DNA from: Marinobacter sp. F4216
Lineage (GTDB): Bacteria > Pseudomonadota > Gammaproteobacteria > Pseudomonadales > Oleiphilaceae
Reading direction: 5' to 3'
DNA length: 64,000 nucleotides
NCBI RefSeq assembly: GCF_019931195.1
Contig: NZ_JAIOUO010000006.1
Span: forward strand, 124,001 to 188,000
Positions 1-7,972 of the stretch are shown here, one piece after another. Position 1 is the stretch's first letter; every line of letters begins with the position of its first letter. Both the position numbers and the translations under genes were made by a program. The notes under the pieces are model-generated. The model was not told where the DNA came from. It did not search any database and saw only the letters and a list, made by a program, of their open reading frames with translations.

Positions 1-606
1 CAGCGGCTGTTCCCAGTCCGGTTCGAGCTGGCCAAAGGCCCGTAATAGACTCAAATGCTGTTCGAACGGTGCGCGCACGGCATCGAACTTGCGGACAACC
101 TGAAAAAACTGGCCCAGTGCGGACTGCCAGGTATCGCTGTAATCCTCGCTGCCAATGCTGTTGATCAGCGCCAGGCTTGGCCGGCCCGTCCAGCGCAGGA
201 TGGTCATCTCCGCTTCGTGCTCGGCACTGTAGGGTACCGATCCATCGACCACATAAATGATTCCGGCGCCATCGATCAGCGGCGTCAGTAACTCGCATTC
301 GTCGGTAAAGCGCCCATCGCCCTGGTGCTGGGTGACGAACGCTTTGACCGTTTCTGCCCGGTCCGAGGCCGACACACTGTGGGCTTCCAGCCATTCCAGC
401 ACCCGACGGGGGCGCTGAAAGCCGGGCGTGTCCACCAGAACGTACAGCGTGCGGCCGTCGACGGTCATCGGATAGGACTGGCGCTTGCGGGTGGTGCCGG
501 GCTCCATGGCAATGGCGATGGCATCGTTCTGAGACAGCGTGGCGACCACGCTGGACTTACCTTTGTTCGGGTGGCCGACCACGGCAAACACGGGCGGCTG
601 GCTCAT
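1..606 (-). CDS. Era/EngA-like GTPase, DUF3482 family (partial, C-terminus outside window)
   Basis: The first 202 residues of this protein are visible, and the gene runs off the left edge. The N-terminus carries a P-loop, GHPNKGKSS (residues 9-17), preceded by a beta-strand FAVV. A DTPG G3 motif follows near residue 56, so this is a TRAFAC-class GTPase. The order GTPase then unknown C-terminal region, next to a DUF2868 membrane protein, is that of the DUF3482 family. Its start codon overlaps the stop of the upstream DUF2868 gene (ATGA), so the two are translationally coupled and probably form a membrane-associated GTPase pair. No function is established for the family. The family call rests on recalled sequence style and gene order; the GTPase call rests on visible motifs. 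Confidence 0.8.
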   Translation of the reverse strand, partial: MSQPPVFAVVGHPNKGKSSVVATLSQNDAIAIAMEPGTTRKRQSYPMTVDGRTLYVLVDTPGFQRPRRVLEWLEAHSVSASDRAETVKAFVTQHQGDGRFTDECELLTPLIDGAGIIYVVDGSVPYSAEHEAEMTILRWTGRPSLALINSIGSEDYSDTWQSALGQFFQVVRKFDAVRAPFEQHLSLLRAFGQLEPDWEQPL

Positions 607-2015
607 CGCGTGCCCTCCTGTTCAATGAAGGCATCCCGGGGCGTGCCCGGCAGGATGCTCACTCCGACCGCCTCTCCATCGGCCCGATGGGCAAACCGCA
701 ACCATTGCCTGAGCTGGTTATCATCGGGTGGCTGGTTCGGGTTTGGGGCGAGGGGGACCAGATGGACCGGTGTGTGTTGCGGCCAGTTGTCGAGGGCGGT
801 TTCCAGAAAATCCTGCAGCTCGCCGGTGGGTGGTTCCCAGCAGTGGGTCACCACCAGCACCGTGGCACCAGGCTGGTCTGCCAGCCGTTCGCCGATCCCG
901 GCAATGGCGGCGTGATCCTCGGCCAGGCTCGCCCGGCCGCCGGCTCTGAAGATTCGGGTGTCTGGCCCGGTCAGCGATTGCGGCAGTTCGGGATCACCGG
1001 CCCCGGCCCAGGCCAGCAGCAGGGAACTTTCCGGCAACGGTGACAGGCCGGTAGGAGTCTGGGTGTCCGGCATGTCTGCCGCGTCGTTGTGTTCGTTGCC
1101 GGTATCGATGGTGGGGGTTTCCATGCGGTACAGGAGCGCATTCATACCGGGGTGGGCCGCAAGCAGCCGTCGCGCCTTGCTTCGGATGATTTGCCCGGAC
1201 AAAAGGCTCAGCAATAGCCTCGGCAGCAGAACCCAGAATCCCCAGAGTGCCACCACGAAGGGCCACCACTGGCCCCACTGCGCCGGATTCAGGGCACTAT
1301 CCGGGTTCCCGGCCCGGAAAAACCGGGTTGCTTCCACCAGCGACAGGTCGGGCACTGCCGCCGGCCATAGCCAGCCCCAGGGTGTGGATACCGTCTGCAA
1401 CATCCGATGGTAGCTGTCGGCTGCGGTATTGAGTGTGGTGCTCCAGCCAAAGGCCAGATCCTGCACCACCACCATCATCAGCAAGGTCAGCAGTCCGGTG
1501 ACGGCAAAACTGAGCCCGCCCAGATGCGAGGCCCTTGCCATCAGTGCGGGCTGGATCCGGTGTACGGTGTCGCTGGCATTACCCCGGTTCAGGCGCCTGG
1601 TCAGCCAGCGCCAGGGCTGCCAGCCCACGATCGACTGAACGGTGGTAAACAGTGCCAGTAGCAGCTGCAGTAAGACAAAGGCCAGAAAGGCGGTAATGTT
1701 GATGCGCTGGCCACCATCGTAGAACAGCAGGCCGAGCATGGTCAGAATGCCGAAGACCCCCCCTGCCAGAATGAAACCCGCATTGGTCCGGCGCCAGAGT
1801 CGCAGGGTCTTGTCGGCAGAAGCAGGGGATGCCCCCGGGCCACTTAGCCGCGCCATGTGGTCCAACCAGCGGCGGGCGTCCGGGGTGTGCCCCTCTTGCT
1901 CACAGGTCAGGGCAAATTTACGATCCCGCCGGTGCAGGAATGCGGGTGGCTGGTTGTGGTCCCGTTGGCTGAGGGCATCGAACTCCAGTAGCAGGCGCAA
2001 TGGTGCGTCGGTCAT
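603..2015 (-). CDS. DUF2868 family multi-pass membrane protein
   Basis: This 470-aa protein has a soluble N-terminus of about 75 residues. Hydrophobic segments follow near residues 80-125 (two helices), 165-190 and 225-265, and then a long soluble C-terminal half. That layout matches DUF2868 proteins, which are usually found beside DUF3482 GTPases, as here. The stop codon overlaps the start of the GTPase gene by ATGA. It starts at an ATG with a GGGA element upstream and is transcribed divergently from the DUF6164 gene. The role is unknown. A membrane anchor or effector for the GTPase is inference from context only. Confidence 0.8.
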   Translation of the reverse strand: MTDAPLRLLLEFDALSQRDHNQPPAFLHRRDRKFALTCEQEGHTPDARRWLDHMARLSGPGASPASADKTLRLWRRTNAGFILAGGVFGILTMLGLLFYDGGQRINITAFLAFVLLQLLLALFTTVQSIVGWQPWRWLTRRLNRGNASDTVHRIQPALMARASHLGGLSFAVTGLLTLLMMVVVQDLAFGWSTTLNTAADSYHRMLQTVSTPWGWLWPAAVPDLSLVEATRFFRAGNPDSALNPAQWGQWWPFVVALWGFWVLLPRLLLSLLSGQIIRSKARRLLAAHPGMNALLYRMETPTIDTGNEHNDAADMPDTQTPTGLSPLPESSLLLAWAGAGDPELPQSLTGPDTRIFRAGGRASLAEDHAAIAGIGERLADQPGATVLVVTHCWEPPTGELQDFLETALDNWPQHTPVHLVPLAPNPNQPPDDNQLRQWLRFAHRADGEAVGVSILPGTPRDAFIEQEGTR

Positions 2016-2119
2016 GCAGTATCCCGGCAGTGAAATCGGTACGTCATCCTTTGATGTTAGAATATCGGCTATTGCACTGCCGAATAAGCACCCATCCCGA
2101 ACCCAACACAGAGTGTGAC

Positions 2120-2479
2120 ATGCCCCACCACCTGATGAATCTGCGCCATGTGCTTGATGACGAGGCGGATGAAATCCGCGCCCTGTTCGAAGAGCACGAG
2201 GTGAACTACTACGAAACGCCTCCCAGCTTCTGGGGCATCAGTATGGGGGGCTTCTGGGTGCACGATGACGATGAGGCGGAGCGCGCCCGCCAGCTGCTTG
2301 ATGAGTATCAGCGTCAGCGCCTGCAGACCCAGCGGCAAGCCTACGAAAAAGGACTTGCCACCGGCGAGGTAGGCGGAGTCTGGACGATGATTCGCCGCCA
2401 TCCGATACGGGCCCTGGCGGCCGTGGTTGCTATCGCGGTGATCGCCGGTATCAGCCTGTTGCCCTTCCTGCGGCTTTGA
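2120..2479 (+). CDS. DUF6164 family small membrane-anchored protein
   Basis: This is a 119-aa protein. Residues 1-75 form an acidic soluble domain (MNLRHVLDDEADEIRALFEE and a GGFWVHDDDEAERAR segment). A charged helix and a single C-terminal transmembrane helix follow (about residues 95-117, ALAAVVAIAVIAGISLLPF). The soluble part resembles the small putative signal-transducing DUF2007-like fold in which a short beta-alpha-beta unit discriminates an input. I chose the ATG that begins MPHHLMN, because upstream in-frame codons lie in the divergent promoter region. No function is known. Confidence 0.75.
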   Translation: MPHHLMNLRHVLDDEADEIRALFEEHEVNYYETPPSFWGISMGGFWVHDDDEAERARQLLDEYQRQRLQTQRQAYEKGLATGEVGGVWTMIRRHPIRALAAVVAIAVIAGISLLPFLRL

Positions 2480-2560
2480 TAAGGGGCTGGTATCTGCCAG
2501 CCCCTGAAAGTGCCGATGTCCAGCGCCTGCTCTTCCCGCAGTGTCGCGTATTCCAGACAG

Positions 2561-2651
2561 TGTCCGGATGTTAGGACATTGTGCCCCCAGCCCTCGAAAT
2601 TAAAACTTCCTCTGCGCTTCCGACTAAACTGAATGTCCGGAATTCCGGAAT
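2561..2651. promoter_or_regulatory. Two upstream activator sites for the 3HB sigma-54 regulator
   Basis: Two 18-bp imperfect palindromes, TGTCCGGATGTTAGGACA (2561-2578) and TGTCCGGAATTCCGGAAT (2634-2651), match the perfect palindrome found in front of the regulator gene (4991-5008). The nearer site is centred about 74 bp upstream of the GG of the -24/-12 promoter. That spacing is typical for enhancer sites of AAA+ sigma-54 activators. Assignment of the binder to the neighbouring regulator is inference from repetition and position. Confidence 0.75.
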
Positions 2652-2714
2652 TACCCGTGGGGTTCTGTCGCCGCTGATCAGAAAATGACTATTCAAAACA
2701 GTGTCTTGTCTGAT

Positions 2715-2730
2715 TGGCACAGGATGCGCA
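2715..2730 (+). promoter_or_regulatory. Candidate sigma-54 (-24/-12) promoter of the oligomer hydrolase gene
   Basis: The element reads TTGGCACAGGATGCGC, with GG at 2716-2717 and GC at 2728-2729 separated by ten bases, as RpoN requires. The -24 half TTGGCAC is perfect. The -12 half is weaker (TGCGCA instead of TTGCA). It lies about 80 bp upstream of the start codon and downstream of two activator palindromes. Confidence 0.65.
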
Positions 2731-2805
2731 TGGCACGGGAGTGTGTCGTTCGGGCTCCGGATGTGCCCGGCAGTTTTGAACAAAAACAATGAAAAAGGAT
2801 TGATC

Positions 2806-4911
2806 ATGAACAAGCTCATACTCGGTGCCTTCGTCGGCGCCAATGCCTTCTTCCCCTACGCGTACGGTGCGCCTTATTCGCCCTTCAACGCTCAGCCTGA
2901 ATTCGTTGCTGGTGAGGTATCCCAGGCCTACTACGACGGCGTGACCGACGATTTGCTCACCGCTGGCCTCGGCGCATCCGGACTGGCAGGGCCGGCGCCG
3001 GCGTTTACCGATCCAGCGTTTCCAACCTCGGACGAGCTACGGCGTCTTGCTATTTACAACAACTACCGAGCACTGGTGGATACCGTGCCTGGCGGCGGCT
3101 ATGGGGTGTTTTTCGGCCCGATGGTGGATGCCGAGGGTGACGGCCGGATTCCGGGGAACGAGTACCGGGCCTTTATGACGGTGCCCGGGAGCGATGTGCC
3201 TGTAACGGTTATGGTGCAGGTGCCAGATACGTTCAACCCTGAAAAGCCGTGCATGGTGACGGCACCCTCGTCCGGTTCCCGGGGTATATACGGCGCCATC
3301 GGCACGGCCGGTGAATGGGGGCTGAAAAAGGGCTGCGCGGTGGCCTATACCGACAAAGGTACGGGCACTGGTTCCCATAACCTTGAAACCGATGCCGCCC
3401 AGCGGTTGGACGGCACCCTGACCACGGCCGACGAGCAGGTTCAGTTCCGGACAGATCTGTCGGACTCGGAGCGCGCCGATTTCAATGCCCTCTGGCCGAA
3501 TCGCCTGGCGTGGAAACACGCCCACTCGCGAATGAATCCGGAGGCAGACTGGGGACGACATGTATTACAGTCCATCGAGTTTGGCTTCTACGTGTTGAAC
3601 GAACAGTTCGGTCGTGAGCTGCCCAATGGCCATACCCTGAAAACCATCAAACCAGTCAATACCCTGGTGATCGCATCCAGTGTGTCGAACGGTGGCGGCG
3701 CCTCGGTACGGGCGGCAGAACTGGATGATCAGGGCTGGATTGACGGCGTGGCGGTGTCGGAGCCAAACGTGAATCCTGAGGTGAATACCAGTTTCACCAT
3801 TCGCCAGGGTGATGGGCCGGTCATCGACAATCACAGCCGCAGCCTGCTGGATTACTCCACCGCGCTGGCGGTTTACCAGGGCTGTGCCAACCAGGCCCCG
3901 GCAGTCCGCGATGTGGCGCCATTTAATGCTGTCTTCAATCCGTCTTTCATTGGCGCGAATATTTGCCAGGCATTGGCGCATAACGGACTGGTGGCCGGGG
4001 CCAATCTGGACGAATGGGCAACGGAGGCGCTGCGTATCCTGAATGAAGACTTCGCCATACAGCCCGAGCAGAATCTGCTGGCGCCGATTCACTTCGGGCT
4101 GGCTGTGGCTCAGAGTATCTCGACGACCTATGCCAACGCCTACGCCCGGGCCGGCGTTGAGGACAGGGTCTGTAACCTGAGCTTTGCCGCCACCGGGCCG
4201 ACTGGCGGCGTGACGCCACTGGCGCCCGCCACCGAAGCGGCGTTGTTCTCTGCCAGTAACGGCATCCCGCCCAGTGCTGGCGTCAATCTGGTCTATGATG
4301 GCGCGGCCGGCCAGCCGACTAATCTGGCGGCCAGTGTCTCGCCCAGTTCCGGTCAGTTCGACTATGGCCTGGAAGCCCTACTGTGCCTGAGAGGTCTGGT
4401 GGAGGGCCGGGATCCTGTGACCGGTGTACCTTTGGAGGGGGATGCTGCCCGTGTGTCAGAAGCACTTTCCATCGGTATTTCAGAGGTGCGCGCCAACGGC
4501 AACCTGCGCCGCAAGCCAACGGTATTTGTGACCGGCAGAGCCGATGCGATTCTTCCCATTAACCATACCTCGCGCTCTTATTTCGGCCTGAACCAGTGGG
4601 CTGAGGGCAAAAAAAGTAACCTGCGATACTACGAAATCCTTAACGCCCATCACCTGGATGTACTGAATGGCTTTCCGGGCATCGCCGATCGTTACGTTCC
4701 CCTGCACCACTACTACTTCCAGGCCTTGGATCTGGTTTGGGCAAACCTCACCGAGCGCCAGCCACTGCCGCCGAGCCAGGTGGTGCGTACGGTGCCCAGA
4801 GGCTCAATTGCCAACCCGTTAACCGCTGCAAATCTGCCTCCCATCGCGGCAAATCCGTCGCCGGAGGATCGAATTTTATTCGAGGATAATCAGGTGGTTA
4901 TTCCAGACTGA
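2806..4911 (+). CDS. D-(-)-3-hydroxybutyrate oligomer hydrolase
   Basis: This 701-aa protein hydrolyses soluble oligomers of 3-hydroxybutyrate, the products of poly-3-hydroxybutyrate depolymerisation, to monomer (EC 3.1.1.22). The length and the nucleophile region [13 protein letters not shown] (residues 289-301, probable catalytic Ser294) fit the family of about 700-aa hydrolases. The N-terminus [21 protein letters not shown] is a plausible signal peptide, so it is probably exported. An AAAAGGA ribosome site sits 6 nt before the chosen ATG. Earlier in-frame starts would run through the sigma-54 promoter and are rejected. It stands alone upstream of the regulator and ends in a clear terminator. 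Two regulator palindromes and a -24/-12 promoter precede it, which ties it to the TRAP/hbdH operon downstream. Confidence 0.9.
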   Translation: MNKLILGAFVGANAFFPYAYGAPYSPFNAQPEFVAGEVSQAYYDGVTDDLLTAGLGASGLAGPAPAFTDPAFPTSDELRRLAIYNNYRALVDTVPGGGYGVFFGPMVDAEGDGRIPGNEYRAFMTVPGSDVPVTVMVQVPDTFNPEKPCMVTAPSSGSRGIYGAIGTAGEWGLKKGCAVAYTDKGTGTGSHNLETDAAQRLDGTLTTADEQVQFRTDLSDSERADFNALWPNRLAWKHAHSRMNPEADWGRHVLQSIEFGFYVLNEQFGRELPNGHTLKTIKPVNTLVIASSVSNGGGASVRAAELDDQGWIDGVAVSEPNVNPEVNTSFTIRQGDGPVIDNHSRSLLDYSTALAVYQGCANQAPAVRDVAPFNAVFNPSFIGANICQALAHNGLVAGANLDEWATEALRILNEDFAIQPEQNLLAPIHFGLAVAQSISTTYANAYARAGVEDRVCNLSFAATGPTGGVTPLAPATEAALFSASNGIPPSAGVNLVYDGAAGQPTNLAASVSPSSGQFDYGLEALLCLRGLVEGRDPVTGVPLEGDAARVSEALSIGISEVRANGNLRRKPTVFVTGRADAILPINHTSRSYFGLNQWAEGKKSNLRYYEILNAHHLDVLNGFPGIADRYVPLHHYYFQALDLVWANLTERQPLPPSQVVRTVPRGSIANPLTAANLPPIAANPSPEDRILFEDNQVVIPD

Positions 4912-4925
4912 GCGTCAGTTCACAC

Positions 4926-4953
4926 GCCCCGACTTTGTCGGGGCTTTGCGTTT
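4926..4953 (+). terminator. Rho-independent terminator of the oligomer hydrolase gene
   Basis: An 8-bp perfect stem GCCCCGAC/GTCGGGGC with a TTT loop is followed by TTTGCGTTT, 14 nt after the stop codon. It separates the hydrolase transcript from the regulator. Confidence 0.85.
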
Positions 4954-4980
4954 GCAGCCCTGAAAAGAGGCTCCTATACT
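4952..4980 (+). promoter_or_regulatory. Candidate sigma-70 promoter of the regulator gene
   Basis: TTGCAG (4952-4957) and TATACT (4975-4980) are separated by 17 bp. The -10 matches five of six consensus bases and the -35 three. The predicted start near 4987 places the regulator palindrome (4991-5008) immediately downstream of the transcription start. Confidence 0.45.
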
Positions 4981-4990
4981 TCGTGTTTCG

Positions 4991-5008
4991 TGTCCGGAAA
5001 TCCGGACA
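4991..5008. promoter_or_regulatory. Perfect 18-bp palindromic operator upstream of the sigma-54 regulator
   Basis: TGTCCGGAAATCCGGACA is a perfect inverted repeat (8-bp arms, AA centre), and the best copy of the six related sites in the locus. It lies 15 bp upstream of the regulator start codon and just downstream of a predicted sigma-70 start. That geometry suggests autorepression rather than activation. Confidence 0.75.
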
Positions 5009-5022
5009 GGCGAGTGATTCCT

Positions 5023-6471
5023 ATGAGGCATAATCAAGCAGTTGCTGGTACGGGATACATGACAAAGCTGTTCAATGACAAAAACAAAAGCGGGCTGACC
5101 CGAGATCTTATCGAAGCATTGTTTCCCATGTTCGAGGAAGCCAGTGCCGGCGCTATTGCCGTTGACCAGGACGGTTGCATCACCTGGATCAATCACAGCT
5201 ACGGCCGTTTGCTGGGGCTGACCGATCTTGAAGGTGCCCTGGGTAAACCGGTCCGTCAGGTTATACCACATACCCGAATGCCCGAAGTGGTCAGCAGCGG
5301 CAAGCCGTTGTTGCTGGACATCATGGAGCATGACCATCAGCAGCTGGTGGTCACGCGGGTTCCCTTCTTTGATGATACAGGCACGGTACAGGGTGCGGTC
5401 GCCTTTGTTCTCTACGACGATCTTCAACCGCTAACGCCGCTGGTGGCCAAGTACCGCCGTCTGCATCAGGACCTGGCAGCAGCACGCAAGGCGCTGGCCA
5501 AGAAAGCCCGGGGCACTCGTTACAGCCTGGGGGATTTCGTCGGCGCCAGCCCTCCCGCGCTGGAGGTCAAGCGTAGGGCCCGACTGGCAGCCGGGCGTGA
5601 TATGCCTGTGTTGTTGCTGGGCGAAACCGGCACCGGGAAGGAAGTACTGGCCCAGGCGATTCATTCGGTTTCCGCGAGGGCCGACAAGCCTTTTGTCGGT
5701 GTCAACGTCGCCGCCATCCCGGACAACCTGCTGGAAGCAGAGTTCTTCGGGGTTGCCCCGGGCGCCTATACCGGCGCGGATCGGCGTAACCGGGAGGGGA
5801 AGTTCCAGCTGGCCAACGGCGGTACCCTGTTCCTGGACGAGGTGGGCGATATGCCGCTGCCCCTTCAGGCCAAACTTTTGCGCGCCCTGCAGGAGGGGGA
5901 AGTCGAGCCTCTCGGTTCCAACAAGGTGGATCAGGTGGATGTCCGGGTAATCGCGGCGACCAGTCGCAATCTGGAGGCGATGATTGAAGACGGAGGTTTC
6001 CGGTCTGATCTGTACTACCGCCTGAACGTGCTGGAAATACCGATACCACCCCTGCGGGAGCGTCTGGCAGACCTCGGCGTACTGTGTGAGGCCATTCTGG
6101 GTGAAATCTGTGAAAATCTCGGCATGCATGCCGAGATTACCGATGCCGGGGTGTCGGCCCTGGGCAGTTACGATTGGCCGGGCAATATCCGGGAGCTGCG
6201 GAATGTGCTGGAGCGAGCCCTGACCATGAGTGAGGAAGGGGGGCTGCTGGATGCTGATGCCGTGTTCAAGGTATTGCCCAAGGGGCGAAGACGATCCCAT
6301 TCTTCTCTCGCCCCGCAGCCCATACGGCCTCTGGCCAGGACCCTCGCGGACGCCGAGGCCCAGGCCATAGAGGAGGCCCTCGTGGCCAGCCGGGGCAATC
6401 GCACCCGCGCAGCGAAGCTGCTGGGCATTTCCCGATCCGTTCTTTACGAGAAACTGGCAAAGATGTCCTGA
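5023..6471 (+). CDS. Sigma-54-dependent PAS/AAA+/Fis activator of 3-hydroxybutyrate use
   Basis: This 482-aa enhancer-binding protein starts with an N-terminal PAS-like sensor (about residues 30-135, including a DQDGCITWINHSYGRLLGL stretch). The AAA+ domain has Walker A GETGTGKE (200-207) and GAYTGA (247-252), the sigma-54 contact loop, with Tyr in place of the usual Phe. Walker B is GTLFLDEVGDM, with an arginine-finger region FRSDLYYRLNV. The C-terminal Fis-type helix-turn-helix ends in GNRTRAAKLLGISRSVLYEKL. Start choice lies between ATG 5023 and ATG 5059 (MTKLF); neither has a strong ribosome site. It sits between the two operons that carry its presumed binding sites. The PAS domain is the likely sensor of the inducer, which cannot be named from sequence. 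Confidence 0.9.
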   Translation: MRHNQAVAGTGYMTKLFNDKNKSGLTRDLIEALFPMFEEASAGAIAVDQDGCITWINHSYGRLLGLTDLEGALGKPVRQVIPHTRMPEVVSSGKPLLLDIMEHDHQQLVVTRVPFFDDTGTVQGAVAFVLYDDLQPLTPLVAKYRRLHQDLAAARKALAKKARGTRYSLGDFVGASPPALEVKRRARLAAGRDMPVLLLGETGTGKEVLAQAIHSVSARADKPFVGVNVAAIPDNLLEAEFFGVAPGAYTGADRRNREGKFQLANGGTLFLDEVGDMPLPLQAKLLRALQEGEVEPLGSNKVDQVDVRVIAATSRNLEAMIEDGGFRSDLYYRLNVLEIPIPPLRERLADLGVLCEAILGEICENLGMHAEITDAGVSALGSYDWPGNIRELRNVLERALTMSEEGGLLDADAVFKVLPKGRRRSHSSLAPQPIRPLARTLADAEAQAIEEALVASRGNRTRAAKLLGISRSVLYEKLAKMS

Positions 6472-6544
6472 TTTGTGGACAGATGTCCTGGAATTCGGAC
6501 AGCTTAATTAGACGGATGTCTTAAGCTGTCCGGAGAACCAGACA
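6464..6544. promoter_or_regulatory. Three upstream activator sites in front of the TRAP operon
   Basis: The sites are TGTCCTGATTTGTGGACA (6464-6481, overlapping the regulator stop codon), TGTCCTGGAATTCGGACA (6484-6501) and TGTCCGGAGAACCAGACA (6527-6544). All are variants of the 4991 palindrome. The first two centres are 20 bp apart, two helical turns. The third is centred 76 bp upstream of the -24 GG, almost the same distance as at the hydrolase gene. Confidence 0.8.
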
Positions 6545-6608
6545 ATTTAGCCTCGGTAAGCCGGCCCGGAAAAACAATAAGCTTTTGAAACCTATAATAA
6601 AAACGTTA

Positions 6609-6625
6609 TTGGCATAGTGTCTGCT
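6609..6625 (+). promoter_or_regulatory. Sigma-54 (-24/-12) promoter of the TRAP/hbdH operon
   Basis: TTGGCATAGTGTCTGCT has GG at 6611-6612 and GC at 6623-6624 with exactly ten bases between, close to the RpoN consensus. Transcription would start near 6636 and leave a leader of about 168 nt before dctP. Confidence 0.75.
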
Positions 6626-6650
6626 TTTATCACTCTGCAGGACGTCAGAA

Positions 6651-6772
6651 TAACGCAGACAATAAGACTGACGCCTTTCAGTTGGACCCCCCTCCCTTTG
6701 GATAAGTCCGTCTTCATTGTCTGCGTTACCTGACTATACTCAGACTCGGTTCGCCGGTTTGTACGGCGTACC
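6651..6772 (+). other. Structured 5' leader of the TRAP operon (two hairpins)
   Basis: A long stem pairs 6651-6668 with 6710-6728. TAACGCAGACAAT is perfectly complementary to ATTGTCTGCGTTA, and the pairing continues as AAGAC/GTCTT across one bulged C. A second hairpin pairs GGTTCGCCG (6748-6756) with CGGCGTACC (6764-6772) with one mismatch. Neither is followed by a T-run, so these are not terminators. They may protect the dctP mRNA or regulate it. Confidence 0.55.
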
Positions 6773-6803
6773 AGACACAATAACAATGTTAGGAGACTTG
6801 CCA

Positions 6804-7856
6804 ATGAAACTTCTGAAGGCCCTCACCGGTGTGGCCGGTGCGATCGCCCTGACCACGGGTTCCGCCTTCGCAGATGATCTGCGTTGGAAAATGCCTGTCG
6901 CTTTCGCCACCAATCTGCCAGGCCTGGGTTCCCCTGCCGCATGGGTTGCGGACAACCTGACGACGGCTTCTGATGGCAGCATCCAGGTCCGGGTCTACGA
7001 GCCGGGTAAGCTGGTTCCTCCCTTCGACATCCTGCAGTCCGTGTCCGACGGCAAGGTATCTGCCGGCTACACCTGGATCGGTTACGACCAGGGCAAAGTA
7101 CCTGCGGTACCCCTGTTCGCCGCAGTTCCCTTCGGTATGAAGCCCTGGGCTTACATCGGTTGGTACTACTACGGTGGCGGTCACGAGATGCTGCAGGAAG
7201 TCTATGCCAACAAGGGCTTCAAGGTGCACGCCCAGCTGTGCGGCATCATCGGGCCTGAAACCGCTGGCTGGTATGCCAACAAGATCGAAAGCCTGGACGA
7301 CTACGACGGCATGAAGATCCGCTTCGCCGGCCTGGGCGGCAAGGTTCTGGAGAAGCTGGGTGCGTCGGTCACCATGATGCCGGGTGGCGAGCTGTACCAG
7401 GCGCTGGAGAAAGGCACCATCGATGCGACCGAATTCTCCATGCCGGCTATCGACCAGATTCTGGGCTTCGACCAGGTGGTCAAATACAACCTGTTCCCGG
7501 GCTGGCACCAGCAGTTCACCGCTCAGTACATGCTGATCAACAAGGCCGAGTGGGACCGTGCGACCGAGGCCCAGAAAGCCCTGGTTGATGCATCCTGCAC
7601 CGCCGCCACTACCCGTGGCCTGGCCGAAGGTGAATACAAGAACGGCGCTGTTCTGGCTGGTTTCCAGGACAAGGGCGTTCAGGCTGATCAAATCCCCCGC
7701 GAAGTTCTGGAAGAGCTGAAGGCAGTGACCGAGGAGGTTCTGGCAGAAGAAGCCTCCAAGGATGAGGACTTCAAGCGTGTGTACGAGAGCCAACAAGCGT
7801 TCATGGAATCCTACAAAGTGTGGGACGAACGCGCCTACCTGCCGGCCGACCTGTAA
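6804..7856 (+). CDS. TRAP transporter solute-binding protein (DctP), probably for 3-hydroxybutyrate
   Basis: This 350-aa periplasmic binding protein has a Sec signal peptide (MKLLKALTGVAGAIALTTGSAFA). The DctP fold is recognisable by the FAGLGGKVLEKLGASVTMMPGGELYQALEKG segment and by GTIDATEFSMPAIDQILGF, which is typical of the TakP-like (mannitol/chloroaromatic-annotated) subgroup that binds small hydroxy- or keto-acids. AGGAGA lies 7 nt before the chosen ATG; the longer reading frame upstream is inside the leader. It is the first gene of a dctPQM-hbdH-acetoacetyl-CoA synthetase operon, under a sigma-54 promoter. The 3-hydroxybutyrate substrate is inferred from that context and not from binding-site residues. 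Confidence 0.88.
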   Translation: MKLLKALTGVAGAIALTTGSAFADDLRWKMPVAFATNLPGLGSPAAWVADNLTTASDGSIQVRVYEPGKLVPPFDILQSVSDGKVSAGYTWIGYDQGKVPAVPLFAAVPFGMKPWAYIGWYYYGGGHEMLQEVYANKGFKVHAQLCGIIGPETAGWYANKIESLDDYDGMKIRFAGLGGKVLEKLGASVTMMPGGELYQALEKGTIDATEFSMPAIDQILGFDQVVKYNLFPGWHQQFTAQYMLINKAEWDRATEAQKALVDASCTAATTRGLAEGEYKNGAVLAGFQDKGVQADQIPREVLEELKAVTEEVLAEEASKDEDFKRVYESQQAFMESYKVWDERAYLPADL

Positions 7857-7872
7857 GACCGGCCTGAGCGTT

Positions 7873-7906
7873 GAAAGAGCGCCGGCTACCACGCCGGTGC
7901 TCTTTT
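7873..7906 (+). terminator. Intercistronic hairpin/attenuator between dctP and dctQ
   Basis: A 13-bp stem pairs AAAGAGCGCCGGC (7874-7886) with GCCGGTGCTCTTT (7893-7905), with one G-T pair. The loop is TACCAC and the T-tract is short. It would let much of the transcript end after the abundant binding protein and keep expression of the membrane subunits low. Confidence 0.7.
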
Positions 7907-7972
7907 CCGGTGGATGGCCTTCCTGGCCATTCATTGTTCAACATTATTGCCTTCCAAGTGAGGTGATCATCT

